DNA of 24,731 nucleotides from a virus. How positions within the stretch are numbered: position 1 is the stretch's first letter; the number at the start of each line of letters is the position of its first letter. Location: positions 1 to 24,731 of IMG/VR virus record IMGVR_UViG_3300021389_002345; one strand, given 5' to 3'. The notes under the pieces were generated by a model. The model was not told the origin of the DNA, searched no databases, and saw only the letters and a program-made list of their open reading frames with translations. Position numbers and translations under genes: made by a program. This document shows, in pieces, positions 7,265-12,788 of the stretch.

Positions 7265-7433
7265 TTAAGTAGGTATAGTTATTAGGTTTAGTTATATAGG
7301 TATAGTTCGTTGTTCATATATGAGCACCCCCCCTGTTCACATATGAGCGACCCCCTGTTCATATACGAACACCCCCCTGTTCACCTATGAACATACTACA
7401 TATGGTATGGTCACCTATGAACACACTATATGG
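7265..7433. repeat. Iteron array with AT-rich direct repeats: candidate replication origin
   Basis: Five 16-bp palindromic units begin at 7311, 7334, 7356, 7378 and 7408. The clearest is TGTTCACCTATGAACA; the others vary at one to four positions. The first three are followed by runs of 5-7 C. Spacing is 22-23 bp for the first four (about two helical turns) and 30 bp to the fifth. Upstream are AT-rich direct repeats with TAGGTATAGTT (about 7270 and 7299). Downstream, ATATGGTATG occurs twice (about 7400 and 7429). The mix of iterons, an AT-rich side and neighbouring replication genes fits an origin; a multi-site operator is the main alternative. Confidence 0.6.
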
Positions 7434-7487
7434 TATGTTTGCAATAAAACACTAGATATAGTATGCTATTATTAAAGTAAGAGATGA

Positions 7488-7680
7488 CTTTCTTAATCTT
7501 TCTAGATTGTTAAGTCATAGTCTCCTTTATTGTCGGTTAAGCCCTAATTCAGCAATGAATACAAGGGCGTCCAGTTCTCTGTGCGAACAGTCTACAAAGG
7601 GGAAAAGAACCCCTGCAGCCCCGCAACACCGTTGTTATAAGGTCTATTACCATACCGGAGGTCGGCGAAATTTTTTTGCG
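7488..7680 (+). ncRNA. Structured non-coding region with GNRA-loop hairpins
   Basis: No gene fits here. A hairpin with arms ATGACTT/AAGTCAT lies at about 7493-7519. Further on, three hairpins follow: 7541-7568 (GCCCT/AGGGC outer stem, ATTCA/TGAAT inner stem, GCAA loop), 7579-7590 (CTGT-GCGA-ACAG) and 7599-7613 (GGGG/CCCC). The two tetraloops are GNRA type only when read on the plus strand, so I favour plus-strand RNA. No strong promoter was found for it. The minus strand carries ACCGACAATAAAGGAG followed by ATG ACT TAA, a two-codon ORF. Confidence 0.35.
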
Positions 7681-7697
7681 TAATACCACCATCTTAT

Positions 7698-7726
7698 TTG
7701 ACAAAATACCCCTTATATGCTATAGT
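7698..7726 (+). promoter_or_regulatory. Consensus plus-strand promoter with dyad -10
   Basis: TTGACA (7698-7703), 17-bp spacer, TATAGT (7721-7726) with extended TATGC. Immediately after, ACTATA mirrors the -10 across 4 nt. No protein gene lies downstream on this strand before the convergent small terminase gene, so it probably makes a small RNA. Confidence 0.75.
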
Positions 7727-7732
7727 AAATAC

Positions 7733-7880
7733 TATAAACAACTTAATATACCGACAATAAGTGTGGGACACAGCATCAAAACGTGTAGAATACCCCCTGC
7801 CCAAAAGGGCAACAGTAAAAAAAGGTGATTTATGGTGTCATTTCAAGTGACATTGATTCATTAGGCATCGGCGGGCGACC
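7733..7880 (+). ncRNA. Putative small RNA, convergent to small terminase gene
   Basis: The transcript from the 7698-7726 promoter contains the CCGACAATAA motif (about 7751), hairpins GTGT/ACAC and GCCC-AAAA-GGGC (about 7799-7810), and an AAAGGTGA ribosome-binding-like site before a 10-codon ORF (7832-7864, MVSFQVTLIH). A further hairpin TGTCA/TGACA overlaps that ORF. It may be a leader-peptide RNA or may run antisense into the small terminase gene. The end is not defined. Confidence 0.35.
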
Positions 7881-7887
7881 CTAAACT

Positions 7888-8289
7888 TTACTTCTTGTCA
7901 CCACTATATTTAATCTGAACTTTGACGGGTTCTTTATCAGAACCACCTATTTCAACCTTGTTAGGTTTAGTCCATTTTTCGAAAGAACGCTCTAGCCACC
8001 AAGCTGCTGCCTGCCATTGACCACGAGCTGCTGCAGACTTAATTGAGTTAAGATAAACACCCTCAGCTTGAGCTCTAGCAAGCTCTATAGCGTCGCAAAA
8101 ATCACCATACAAACTAGTGATTTCTTCTTCTCTATCTTTACGACCTTGTTCAATCCATCGATACAATGTTGATTTATGAATACCAACCATTCGAGCTGCA
8201 TCTTCAATAAACATACCGTGATTTAACCACTTGCATATGTTCTTTGTGAGCTCTGCTGTTAGCTTACTTGGTCTGCCTCGTTCTGCCAT
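7888..8289 (-). CDS. Terminase small subunit (HTH)
   Basis: 133 aa. The N-terminus (MAERGRPSKLT) and HTH at about 28-47 (IEDAARMVGIHKSTLYRWIE) match phage small terminases, which bind the packaging site and hand DNA to the large subunit. The helical middle with WWLERSFEKW (97-106) is also typical, and the length fits the family. It is oddly separated from the large terminase by about 5.9 kb carrying two operons. Another HTH regulator role is possible but less likely. Confidence 0.72.
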   Translation of the reverse strand: MAERGRPSKLTAELTKNICKWLNHGMFIEDAARMVGIHKSTLYRWIEQGRKDREEEITSLYGDFCDAIELARAQAEGVYLNSIKSAAARGQWQAAAWWLERSFEKWTKPNKVEIGGSDKEPVKVQIKYSGDKK

Positions 8290-8409
8290 ATGTATATAAT
8301 TCTAACAGATAAATATGAGACGGTTTCATAAGGTCACATGACACTCTGCGATACATTAATCGTAGGCAAAAGAGGGCTAGTAAAGGTTCAAAAACATCAA
8401 AAATAGATG

Positions 8410-8656
8410 TATACTTACCAGTATGAGTGAGATGCAAGTAAAGAGTCAGAACAATGTTTATGTCATAGATATGATACACAGTCTTGAAAGACGACAGTTA
8501 GTTCACGAGTGCTTAAGGCTATTAACAGCCATAGATGAGAGTGAAGCCGCGATTACTATGTTCGAAGAAAATGCAATGTATGTAGATGACACGTATCTTA
8601 AATGGTTAATCGAAAATTTAGAAAAAATAAAAAATTCAGTCTTAGAAGAAGAGTAA
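8410..8656 (+). CDS. Hypothetical helical protein, leaderless start at 8423
   Basis: 77 aa, read from ATG 8423 to 8656. TATACT (8410-8415) lies 7 nt before the ATG and no Shine-Dalgarno is present, so the mRNA likely begins at the start codon. A weak -35 (TTCAAA) lies 18 bp upstream. The protein is helical and acidic and ends LEEE, with no recognised family. It is one of few plus-strand genes and diverges from the small terminase gene; the 130-nt gap between them holds nothing else recognised. Confidence 0.6.
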
Positions 8657-8819
8657 GTTTTCAAACACAAGGCAAATAGTGCCCCTACCCCTAATAACTT
8701 TATATCCATTCTCAATGCTACTGGAGCCCACAATTAATTATGCCTTAGCGATTCCATTAGGACCCTACCTTTTACAGAACAGCTTAGGAGCCCCTCCACT
8801 CAATCTCCACTGGACGAAC

Positions 8820-8848
8820 AAAAACCCTAGCCAGTTACCCAACTAGGG
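8820..8848 (-). terminator. Intrinsic terminator with conserved loop
   Basis: On the minus strand CCCTAG and CTAGGG (8843-8848, 8825-8830) pair around a 12-nt loop and are followed by TTTTTG. It lies past the stop of the 8889-9161 gene. The loop CAGTTACCCA (plus strand) recurs in the terminator at 13132-13157. The stretch 8657-8819 holds no gene; I see only a CT-rich tract with a GGCA/TGCC hairpin. Confidence 0.7.
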
Positions 8849-8888
8849 ATATTGTTTATTTAATTGTTAGCAATGGAGGTTGCCAAAT

Positions 8889-9161
8889 TCATAGATAGTA
8901 TTTCATATCTGTATGGTCAAACCCAAGCTCCTTTAACTCCTCATACACCGCTGAAAGATATCTATAACGCGCGTTGACTTCACTACGGGATGCCTCGCCA
9001 TCGCTATGGATATTCTCGGGTGAAAGGTTGGAAAGCAAACTGTCAAAGACATCCTCAACATAACTTCCGATGTTGTCCATATCTATGAGCCCCTCTCCAC
9101 GGAACTTTCTCCAGTGATTCATATCTTCAATATAATTTGATAGTCGTTTATTTTTACTCAT
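8889..9161 (-). CDS. Hypothetical protein, leaderless
   Basis: 90 aa, helical, charged, no recognised motif. The ATG lies exactly 6 nt after TATACT of a near-consensus promoter (9168-9196), so the start codon is the expected first base of the mRNA. No Shine-Dalgarno is present. A single-gene transcription unit ending at the terminator at 8820-8848. Confidence 0.72.
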   Translation of the reverse strand: MSKNKRLSNYIEDMNHWRKFRGEGLIDMDNIGSYVEDVFDSLLSNLSPENIHSDGEASRSEVNARYRYLSAVYEELKELGFDHTDMKYYL

Positions 9162-9167
9162 AAGAGT

Positions 9168-9196
9168 AGTATAACACAGTGTGTAAGAATTGTCAA
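9168..9196 (-). promoter_or_regulatory. Leaderless-type promoter
   Basis: TTGACA (9191-9196), 17-bp spacer, TATACT (9168-9173), then ACTCTT and the ATG at 9161. TGTG precedes the -10, as in several other promoters here. Confidence 0.85.
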
Positions 9197-9226
9197 GGAC
9201 TTAAATATATTTTTTTCTACGCGGAC

Positions 9227-9745
9227 CTATACGCCTAATTTTTTCAACTGGGCTTGGATAGCATAGGGAACATATTTCTTTAAGCCGTAAGAGTCAAACT
9301 CCCACAAACCTAAGTATCTCCATTCTTTATTAGGGTAGAGAACTAAAAACTTATAGTTAACGTATGGACCCCATTTGATTGGACTAATTTTAAACAGTGT
9401 TACTTTTTCAACTTCCATTTCATCCCTAACGTAGTTACTAGGTGAAGTCAAGCAATCAACGAAACCTTTCTCTTCGTCCCAAACCTCAAACCTTGTGTCT
9501 TTGTGGAATGTAGGGTAATCAACAGTGTGTGGATTATTCTTCGCGTGGTCAGAAGAAAAAGTCCAATTAATCTTTTTATCAACTTGATTAACAACTTTAA
9601 CTGTGTGACCAGTCCAACTTCCAATAAACGGAATGCTTTGGATAGCCTCGTTCATCCAATTCAACCACTTCTCTCTGTTAAAACTTCCATCGGAATTGTT
9701 GTAGTTTCTTTCGTTATTCATTTTATCTCCAGTTTTTGTTTTCAT
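9227..9745 (-). CDS. Hypothetical protein with two possible in-frame starts
   Basis: 172 aa from ATG 9745, which lies 6 nt behind the -10 TATACT and would be leaderless. A second in-frame ATG (9721, MNNERNYN) is preceded by ACTGGAGATAA, a good Shine-Dalgarno, giving 164 aa. Both may be used. The protein is rich in Trp, Tyr and Phe, beta-rich in the second half, and has no recognised family; one Cys only, no membrane segment. Confidence 0.72.
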   Translation of the reverse strand: MKTKTGDKMNNERNYNNSDGSFNREKWLNWMNEAIQSIPFIGSWTGHTVKVVNQVDKKINWTFSSDHAKNNPHTVDYPTFHKDTRFEVWDEEKGFVDCLTSPSNYVRDEMEVEKVTLFKISPIKWGPYVNYKFLVLYPNKEWRYLGLWEFDSYGLKKYVPYAIQAQLKKLGV

Positions 9746-9751
9746 AAGAAT

Positions 9752-9779
9752 AGTATAACACAAGTATAATATTTGTCAA
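9752..9779 (-). promoter_or_regulatory. Leaderless-type promoter
   Basis: TTGACA (9774-9779), 16-bp spacer, TATACT (9752-9757) preceded by TGTGT, then ATTCTT and ATG 9745. Confidence 0.85.
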
Positions 9780-9804
9780 CTAGATTTAAACTTTATTTGG
9801 AACG

Positions 9805-9886
9805 TGGTGGAGCTGTTGGGAATTGAACCCAAGTTCTCCAACAGGCAGGAGTTATTCCTACTTACTGGAGCTTACCTATCAGCCCC
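9805..9886 (-). ncRNA. tRNA-like RNA with tmRNA/tRNA-Ala acceptor arm, no D-stem
   Basis: 82 nt ending in an encoded CCA. The acceptor stem GGGGCTG/CAGCTCC has a G3-U70 pair and discriminator A, the identity set of alanyl-tRNA synthetase and the same 5' and 3' ends as bacterial tmRNA (GGGGCUGAU ... CAGCUCCACCA). The T-arm is canonical: TTGGG-TTCAATT-CCCAA. There is no D-stem; the nine bases after the acceptor (ATAGGTAAG) keep a GG that could meet the T-loop. Instead of a normal anticodon arm there is a 14-bp helix with one A-C mismatch (9857-9870 with 9836-9849) capped by AATAACT, and G-U pairs arise in the minus-strand RNA. This matches the tRNA-like domain plus helix 2 of tmRNA, without tag ORF or pseudoknots. 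It lies downstream of a leaderless micro-ORF on the same transcript. A degenerate tRNA (UAA in the loop) is the main alternative. Confidence 0.72.
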
Positions 9887-9902
9887 GGAATCTTAAGTCC
9901 TA

Positions 9903-9968
9903 TTATTTTTTGGAAGAGAAAGCCTCAGCTCTTCTCTCCATTTTTTCTATTTGTTTTGTTGTTCTCAT
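9903..9968 (-). CDS. Leaderless 21-aa micro-ORF ahead of the tRNA-like RNA
   Basis: MRTTKQIEKMERRAEAFSSK plus one more Lys; basic and helical. The ATG is exactly 6 nt after TAGAAT of a good promoter, like other genes here. The stop is 17 nt before the 5' end of the tRNA-like RNA, so both are on one transcript. It could be a real peptide or only the 5' part of the RNA precursor. Confidence 0.5.
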   Translation of the reverse strand: MRTTKQIEKMERRAEAFSSKK

Positions 9969-9974
9969 AAAAGA

Positions 9975-10002
9975 ATTCTAACACAGGAATAAACCTTGTC
10001 AA
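9975..10002 (-). promoter_or_regulatory. Promoter of micro-ORF and tRNA-like RNA
   Basis: TTGACA (9997-10002), 16-bp spacer, TAGAAT (9975-9980) preceded by TGTGT, then TCTTTT and ATG 9968. Confidence 0.82.
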
Positions 10003-10006
10003 GTTA

Positions 10007-10032
10007 TTCCCCAAGTTTATTTGCTCGGGGAA
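10007..10032 (-). terminator. Hairpin after the 10046-10330 gene, next to a promoter
   Basis: TTCCCCAAG (10007-10015) pairs with CTCGGGGAA (10024-10032), 9 bp with one G-U on the minus strand, loop 8 nt. There is no T-run; the -35 of the next promoter begins 5 nt later. Confidence 0.45.
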
Positions 10033-10045
10033 CTTCTTGATAACT

Positions 10046-10330
10046 TTACATTAATATCTTCCACTCTTCAACGAGGGTTAATATAGATGGGCTACAACGA
10101 AAGGTCCCGACATCGGGAACCTTAAGAACTACAGTCTTTGGATTTATCTTTTGAATAACTCCAACATATGTGGTTCCTTTGTATTCTATTTCAGCATTGT
10201 CACCAATCTCGAAACTGTCTTTGATTTTACTTTCAAGGACTCTTCTTCTTTCCTTGAGAATACCAAAAGCAATTCTCCAATCTTCGATACTGTTAATATC
10301 TTCCACCATTTTTACAAATGCTTTATCCAT
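10046..10330 (-). CDS. Hypothetical protein with SH3-like C-terminal segment
   Basis: 94 aa. A helical N-terminus is followed by a beta-rich part (GDNAEIEYKGTTYVGVIQK, then KTVVLKVPDVGTFRCSPSIL) with the rhythm of small SH3/KOW-like modules found in phage proteins. It overlaps the 49-aa gene upstream by 8 nt and uses the ribosome binding site AAAGGAG inside it. Function unknown. Confidence 0.68.
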   Translation of the reverse strand: MDKAFVKMVEDINSIEDWRIAFGILKERRRVLESKIKDSFEIGDNAEIEYKGTTYVGVIQKINPKTVVLKVPDVGTFRCSPSILTLVEEWKILM

Positions 10331-10472
10331 TGTTTTCTCCTTTTATTTCATACTCTTTTAGATAGTTTTTTAATAAGGACTTATAGTCATAATCGATACC
10401 GAAATTATTTAAGTTATTTATTTCATCATCTATTAGGATTTCTAACTCCTCTTTTGTTATTGTCTTTTTCAT
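10323..10472 (-). CDS. Hypothetical 49-aa protein, leaderless
   Basis: The 49-aa protein starts MKKTITKEELEILIDDEINN and is acidic and helical. The ATG sits 6 nt after TATAGT, so translation probably begins on a leaderless mRNA. Its end overlaps the 10046-10330 gene, forming a two-gene operon in which the second gene has a Shine-Dalgarno and the first does not. Not recognised. Confidence 0.65.
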   Translation of the reverse strand: MKKTITKEELEILIDDEINNLNNFGIDYDYKSLLKNYLKEYEIKGENNG

Positions 10473-10478
10473 AATAAA

Positions 10479-10507
10479 ACTATAACACAACCTTGGAACT
10501 TTGTCAA
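10479..10507 (-). promoter_or_regulatory. Leaderless-type promoter
   Basis: TTGACA (10502-10507), 17-bp spacer, TATAGT (10479-10484) preceded by TGTGT, then TTTATT and ATG 10472. Confidence 0.85.
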
Positions 10508-10556
10508 TCTATTTAGAAAGTTTTTTTTTGGAACTTCCTTGGATTATTTGGATACA

Positions 10557-10574
10557 GGAGGTTTTATAACCTCC
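10557..10574 (-). terminator. Hairpin after the 10586-10798 gene
   Basis: GGAGGTT and AACCTCC pair around a 4-nt loop, 12 nt past the stop codon. No T-run directly follows; a run of A on the minus strand lies farther on (about 10520-10530). Confidence 0.45.
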
Positions 10575-10585
10575 AGCTTGGAACT

Positions 10586-10798
10586 TTAGATTTTTTCTTC
10601 TTCTAAAAGTTCTTTACCCACGGAAATCGCTAACCCGAGTTCAGAACATTCCTTTTTAATTCTCATCAATTTTCTTGCTTGTTTTGGGTCCAATTTTCCG
10701 ATTTCAAGAAGTTGTCTCCAGTCTCCTTGGAGTTTCTCCAGTCTTGCTTCCTTCTCTTCAAGTAATTTTTTAATATCCATTTTGTTTTTCGCTTTCAT
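10586..10798 (-). CDS. Small coiled-coil protein
   Basis: 70 aa, highly charged and predicted helical almost throughout (KKLLEEKEARLEKLQGDW, then MRIKKECSELG). A short coiled coil is likely. Its promoter (10814-10841) would give a leader of about 8 nt, with no Shine-Dalgarno before the ATG at 10798. A second in-frame ATG lies at codon 7. Function unknown. Confidence 0.65.
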   Translation of the reverse strand: MKAKNKMDIKKLLEEKEARLEKLQGDWRQLLEIGKLDPKQARKLMRIKKECSELGLAISVGKELLEEEKI

Positions 10799-10813
10799 TT
10801 AAGTAACAATATA

Positions 10814-10841
10814 ACTATAACAGAGGTTGGAAGTTTGTCAA
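10814..10841 (-). promoter_or_regulatory. Promoter with very short leader
   Basis: TTGACA (10836-10841), 16-bp spacer, TATAGT (10814-10819). The ATG is 15 nt after the -10, so the leader is about 8-9 nt. Confidence 0.8.
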
Positions 10842-11117
10842 ATGGTTTTGAAATAATTTTATTGGATACTTGACAAATGATATTCCTATGCTAGGGATTT
10901 GGTTGGATTATACCACTATATATTGTATGCTCATAATTGCGTTTTAAGGGGTGTTTGTCAAGCAAGTGGCTAACCGTTAAAGGATGAATGCAGTCTTCAA
11001 GGAGAGCGTTTAAAGGTGTATAGGAGCTATATTGGACTAAATGTATAATTATACATAAAAATGTATAAAGGACCCTATTCCTGCATAAACTATGTATAAA
11101 AAAAAGAAGAAATATCC
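10842..11117. promoter_or_regulatory. Intergenic control region with ATGTATAA repeats and perfect palindrome
   Basis: No gene in about 300 nt. At 11041-11056 ATGTATAATTATACAT is a perfect 16-bp palindrome. Its half-site ATGTATAA recurs at 11061 and 11092, all upstream of the zinc-finger gene at 11152. A weak plus-strand promoter-like pair TTGACA/TAGGGA with TATGC extension lies at about 10872-10899. Likely a regulatory region for the plus-strand genes that follow. Confidence 0.45.
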
Positions 11118-11145
11118 TTGACTAAATCCACGAACCTGTTAGATT
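11118..11145 (+). promoter_or_regulatory. Leaderless-type promoter, plus strand
   Basis: TTGACT (11118-11123), 16-bp spacer, TAGATT (11140-11145) preceded by CTGT, then TAAATT and ATG 11152. Confidence 0.8.
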
Positions 11146-11151
11146 TAAATT

Positions 11152-11277
11152 ATGGAAAACAAAGAAACATTATCAACCTATAAGTGTGAGTGTGGTGCTT
11201 ATAGCGATACAAAAGATGCGAACAGCCACCACAACTTTAAAGCCCACAAAGGAACTTGGACTTACATTAATTTGTAA
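11152..11277 (+). CDS. 41-aa putative zinc-finger protein, leaderless
   Basis: Cys12-x-Cys14 and His26/His27 with His32 (YKCECGAYSDT, then NSHHNFKAH) form a C2H2-like arrangement. The ATG is 6 nt after the -10, without Shine-Dalgarno. The size and the finger suggest a small DNA- or RNA-binding regulator, first of four consecutive plus-strand genes. The ATGTATAA repeats upstream could be its own operator (inference). Confidence 0.68.
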   Translation: MENKETLSTYKCECGAYSDTKDANSHHNFKAHKGTWTYINL

Positions 11278-11306
11278 GTCTAAGATTTCCAAAGAAAGGT
11301 AAAAAA

Positions 11307-11519
11307 ATGGAACAAACAGAAAACACTAAAGTGGATGTGAAGATTGAATTCTCCACAACACTAGAAAAAATATTAATGGACTTAGGCTGTGAGATTTCAA
11401 AACTTACAGAATGGAACCCAACTATGATAACCGACATTTTTCAACTTGCCTTGGAAGATGCCAACGCTCATACTTTTAACGAGGGAATTACTAAGCTCAG
11501 AAAGGAGCACGGTTTCTAA
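11307..11519 (+). CDS. Hypothetical protein
   Basis: 70 aa, helical, acidic, not recognised. AAAGG lies 7 nt before the ATG. The stop is directly followed by the next ATG (TAA then ATG), so it is coupled to 11520-11849. It belongs to the plus-strand operon started at 11118. Confidence 0.68.
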   Translation: MEQTENTKVDVKIEFSTTLEKILMDLGCEISKLTEWNPTMITDIFQLALEDANAHTFNEGITKLRKEHGF

Positions 11520-11849
11520 ATGAACCAAATAAAAAGTTATCAAGGATATGTGAACTTGGACTTGATGGACCACGACAAACATCCATCAATGGACAACTTC
11601 TTAAAAATAATGGAAGACCTTTTTGTTGAGGGGAACCTTAACAATGAACAAGTCTTTATGTTTATGAGAACTCTTATCCGTAAAGCAGAAAATAAAAAAG
11701 TAAAAGCATTTTTAGAAATTAATGAAGAAAGGTCCAACCTTGTGCAAGACGTTATGGATTACGGATGGATTACAGAGGACGGCGAGTTCACTGACCACTG
11801 TAAAGCAAAACTTCACGAGATGGGATTTGAGGGATATGACAATGTATAA
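11520..11849 (+). CDS. Hypothetical protein
   Basis: 109 aa, predicted helical, no Cys pairs or membrane segments except single residues; not recognised. No separate Shine-Dalgarno stands out except AAAGGAGC within the previous gene's end, so translation is likely coupled. It overlaps the next gene by 8 nt. Confidence 0.68.
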   Translation: MNQIKSYQGYVNLDLMDHDKHPSMDNFLKIMEDLFVEGNLNNEQVFMFMRTLIRKAENKKVKAFLEINEERSNLVQDVMDYGWITEDGEFTDHCKAKLHEMGFEGYDNV

Positions 11850-12021
11850 AATAATAAACAATTTAATGTTAGCGATAATGGAAAAGCTCGACAGGAGGGA
11901 AACCTCCTTGGAGATAAAGCTCTACAATTTAGCTCGAAGAATTTTTAATAAAACATTTTTCAAACTAAATGGATATAGCGCTTACGACTATAAAAGAAAT
12001 TACGAGTATTTCGAGGAATAA
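11842..12021 (+). CDS. Hypothetical basic 59-aa protein
   Basis: The ATG at 11842 is chosen because GAGGGA lies 7 nt upstream; an ATG at 11836 is only 1 nt from it. The protein is basic and helical (EKLDRRETSLEIKLYNLARR) and ends in a Tyr-rich acidic tail. It is the last gene of the plus-strand operon, overlapping its predecessor by 8 nt. Not recognised. Confidence 0.62.
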   Translation: MYKIINNLMLAIMEKLDRRETSLEIKLYNLARRIFNKTFFKLNGYSAYDYKRNYEYFEE

Positions 12022-12023
12022 GC

Positions 12024-12052
12024 TTGACAACAATTCTTATATGGACTAGAAT
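12024..12052 (+). promoter_or_regulatory. Consensus plus-strand promoter without a protein gene
   Basis: TTGACA (12024-12029), 17-bp spacer, TAGAAT (12047-12052). It starts 3 nt after a stop codon and points into a gene-free stretch. Confidence 0.75.
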
Positions 12053-12058
12053 TTTAAT

Positions 12059-12264
12059 ATAAGAAAAAAAATGATGGGCTCCCCTGCTCCATTGTATCCA
12101 TAGGAGTTGGAAGTTCCATATAGGAGTCTAAACCGTGCCTCTCCTTGCCCTCCTAAGCATTTGGATTATCTCCTTGAACACTTACCCAAGGCAATGCTCC
12201 CTATCTAGGGAGCTAAACCTCGTTGGGCTGGAGCTATTTCCTCTGATGGTCTAGTAAGTAGACC
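12059..12264 (+). ncRNA. Putative structured RNA of about 200 nt
   Basis: The gene-free stretch behind the 12024-12052 promoter has several nested stems: TAGGAG/CTCCTA, CCTTG/CAAGG (about 12170-12195), GCTCCC-TATCTA-GGGAGC (about 12198-12216) and GGTCTA-GTAAG-TAGACC (12248-12264). Only very short ORFs exist (for example MMGSPAPLYP). The last hairpin overlaps the convergent gene's stop. A non-coding RNA is the simplest reading, though the 3' end is not clear. Confidence 0.4.
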
Positions 12265-12484
12265 ACCAAAAGAATGAGTAGAGAGCAAGCCCTGTAACTA
12301 ACCTTCCTGTAATTTGAAAGTTAAGACCTATTAAGACAAATCCCATCGCAAATAATAGAAATGAGACAGCAGTCATAATAAAATCGTATCTTTCATAATT
12401 GTCGTGAAAGATGGTTAACGCTTGCTTGTGTAGGCTACTTAGTTCCTTTATATCGGTCACTAAGATTTTTATAATGTTTTTCAT
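12251..12484 (-). CDS. Small membrane protein with two transmembrane helices
   Basis: 77 aa from ATG 12484 (an upstream TTG would add 7 residues). A charged N-terminal half is followed by two hydrophobic helices (FIMTAVSFLLFAMGFVLIGL, then TGLALYSFFWW) separated by a short loop, so it is likely a phage inner-membrane protein. Holin or superinfection-exclusion roles are conceivable, but there is no lysis cassette nearby. TACTAGTGACAAGTT just upstream (12494-12508) is also found at 13510-13524 in the promoter of another gene. Confidence 0.62.
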   Translation of the reverse strand: MKNIIKILVTDIKELSSLHKQALTIFHDNYERYDFIMTAVSFLLFAMGFVLIGLNFQITGRLVTGLALYSFFWWSTY

Positions 12485-12532
12485 TACATAAGTTACTAGT
12501 GACAAGTTTTTTATTTTTTTTGGAATATTGGC

Positions 12533-12560
12533 TAAATTTAAAAAACTTTTCCCCTATAGG
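12533..12560 (+). promoter_or_regulatory. Variant promoter, copy 1
   Basis: TAAATTTAAAAAACT (12533-12547), then six bases and CTATAG. The -10 TATAGG (12555-12560) lies 7 nt before the ATG at 12568. There is no TTGACA. The same arrangement with identical spacing occurs at 12730-12757. Confidence 0.6.
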
Positions 12561-12567
12561 TATAAGT

Positions 12568-12732
12568 ATGAACGAAATAAAAATAGAAGTAATTGAACCA
12601 AGAGAGCCAAGCATTGAACTTATATTGGAGATGATTGATGACGCTAGTAAGAAAAAGAATCCAAGCAATGATTACATAAGGCAACAATTAGCAGATTTAA
12701 TAATTGTTAAAAAATTAATGGATTTACCGTAA
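12568..12732 (+). CDS. Hypothetical 54-aa acidic protein
   Basis: The 54-aa protein begins MNEIKIEVIEPREPSIELIL; helical, not recognised. The ATG is 7 nt after the -10-like TATAGG, so a leaderless mRNA is likely; no Shine-Dalgarno is visible. The next gene downstream has its own copy of the same promoter. Confidence 0.6.
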   Translation: MNEIKIEVIEPREPSIELILEMIDDASKKKNPSNDYIRQQLADLIIVKKLMDLP

Positions 12733-12757
12733 ATTTAAAAAACTCTTGTTCTATAGA
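12730..12757 (+). promoter_or_regulatory. Variant promoter, copy 2
   Basis: TAAATTTAAAAAACT (12730-12744), six bases, then CTATAGA. The spacing is the same as in copy 1 (21 nt from the first T to CTATAG). It reads into the TTG-start gene at 12789. Confidence 0.6.
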
Positions 12758-12788
12758 TAAGACAGAGAAAGAAAGAAAGGAGGTCATC

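Noticed and set aside
7311-7423. CRISPR array
   Set aside because: The repeated units are 16 bp palindromes with short C-rich gaps of 6-14 bp, not 25-40 bp repeats with unique spacers, and no cas genes are present.
7590-7625. 5' end of a full tmRNA on the minus strand (GGGGCTG at 7613-7619)
   Set aside because: No matching CAGCTCC with T-arm is found within a suitable distance, and the following bases do not form tmRNA helices.
7599-7680. Cobalamin riboswitch on the plus strand (string GCCCCGCAAC)
   Set aside because: The string matches part of the conserved core, but the other conserved boxes and stems are not found in the right order, and no B12-related gene lies downstream.
9850-9856. 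Ordinary tRNA-Leu with anticodon UAA in the AATAACT loop
   Set aside because: There is no D-stem and no U33, and the loop sits on a continuous 14-bp helix rather than a 5-bp anticodon stem.
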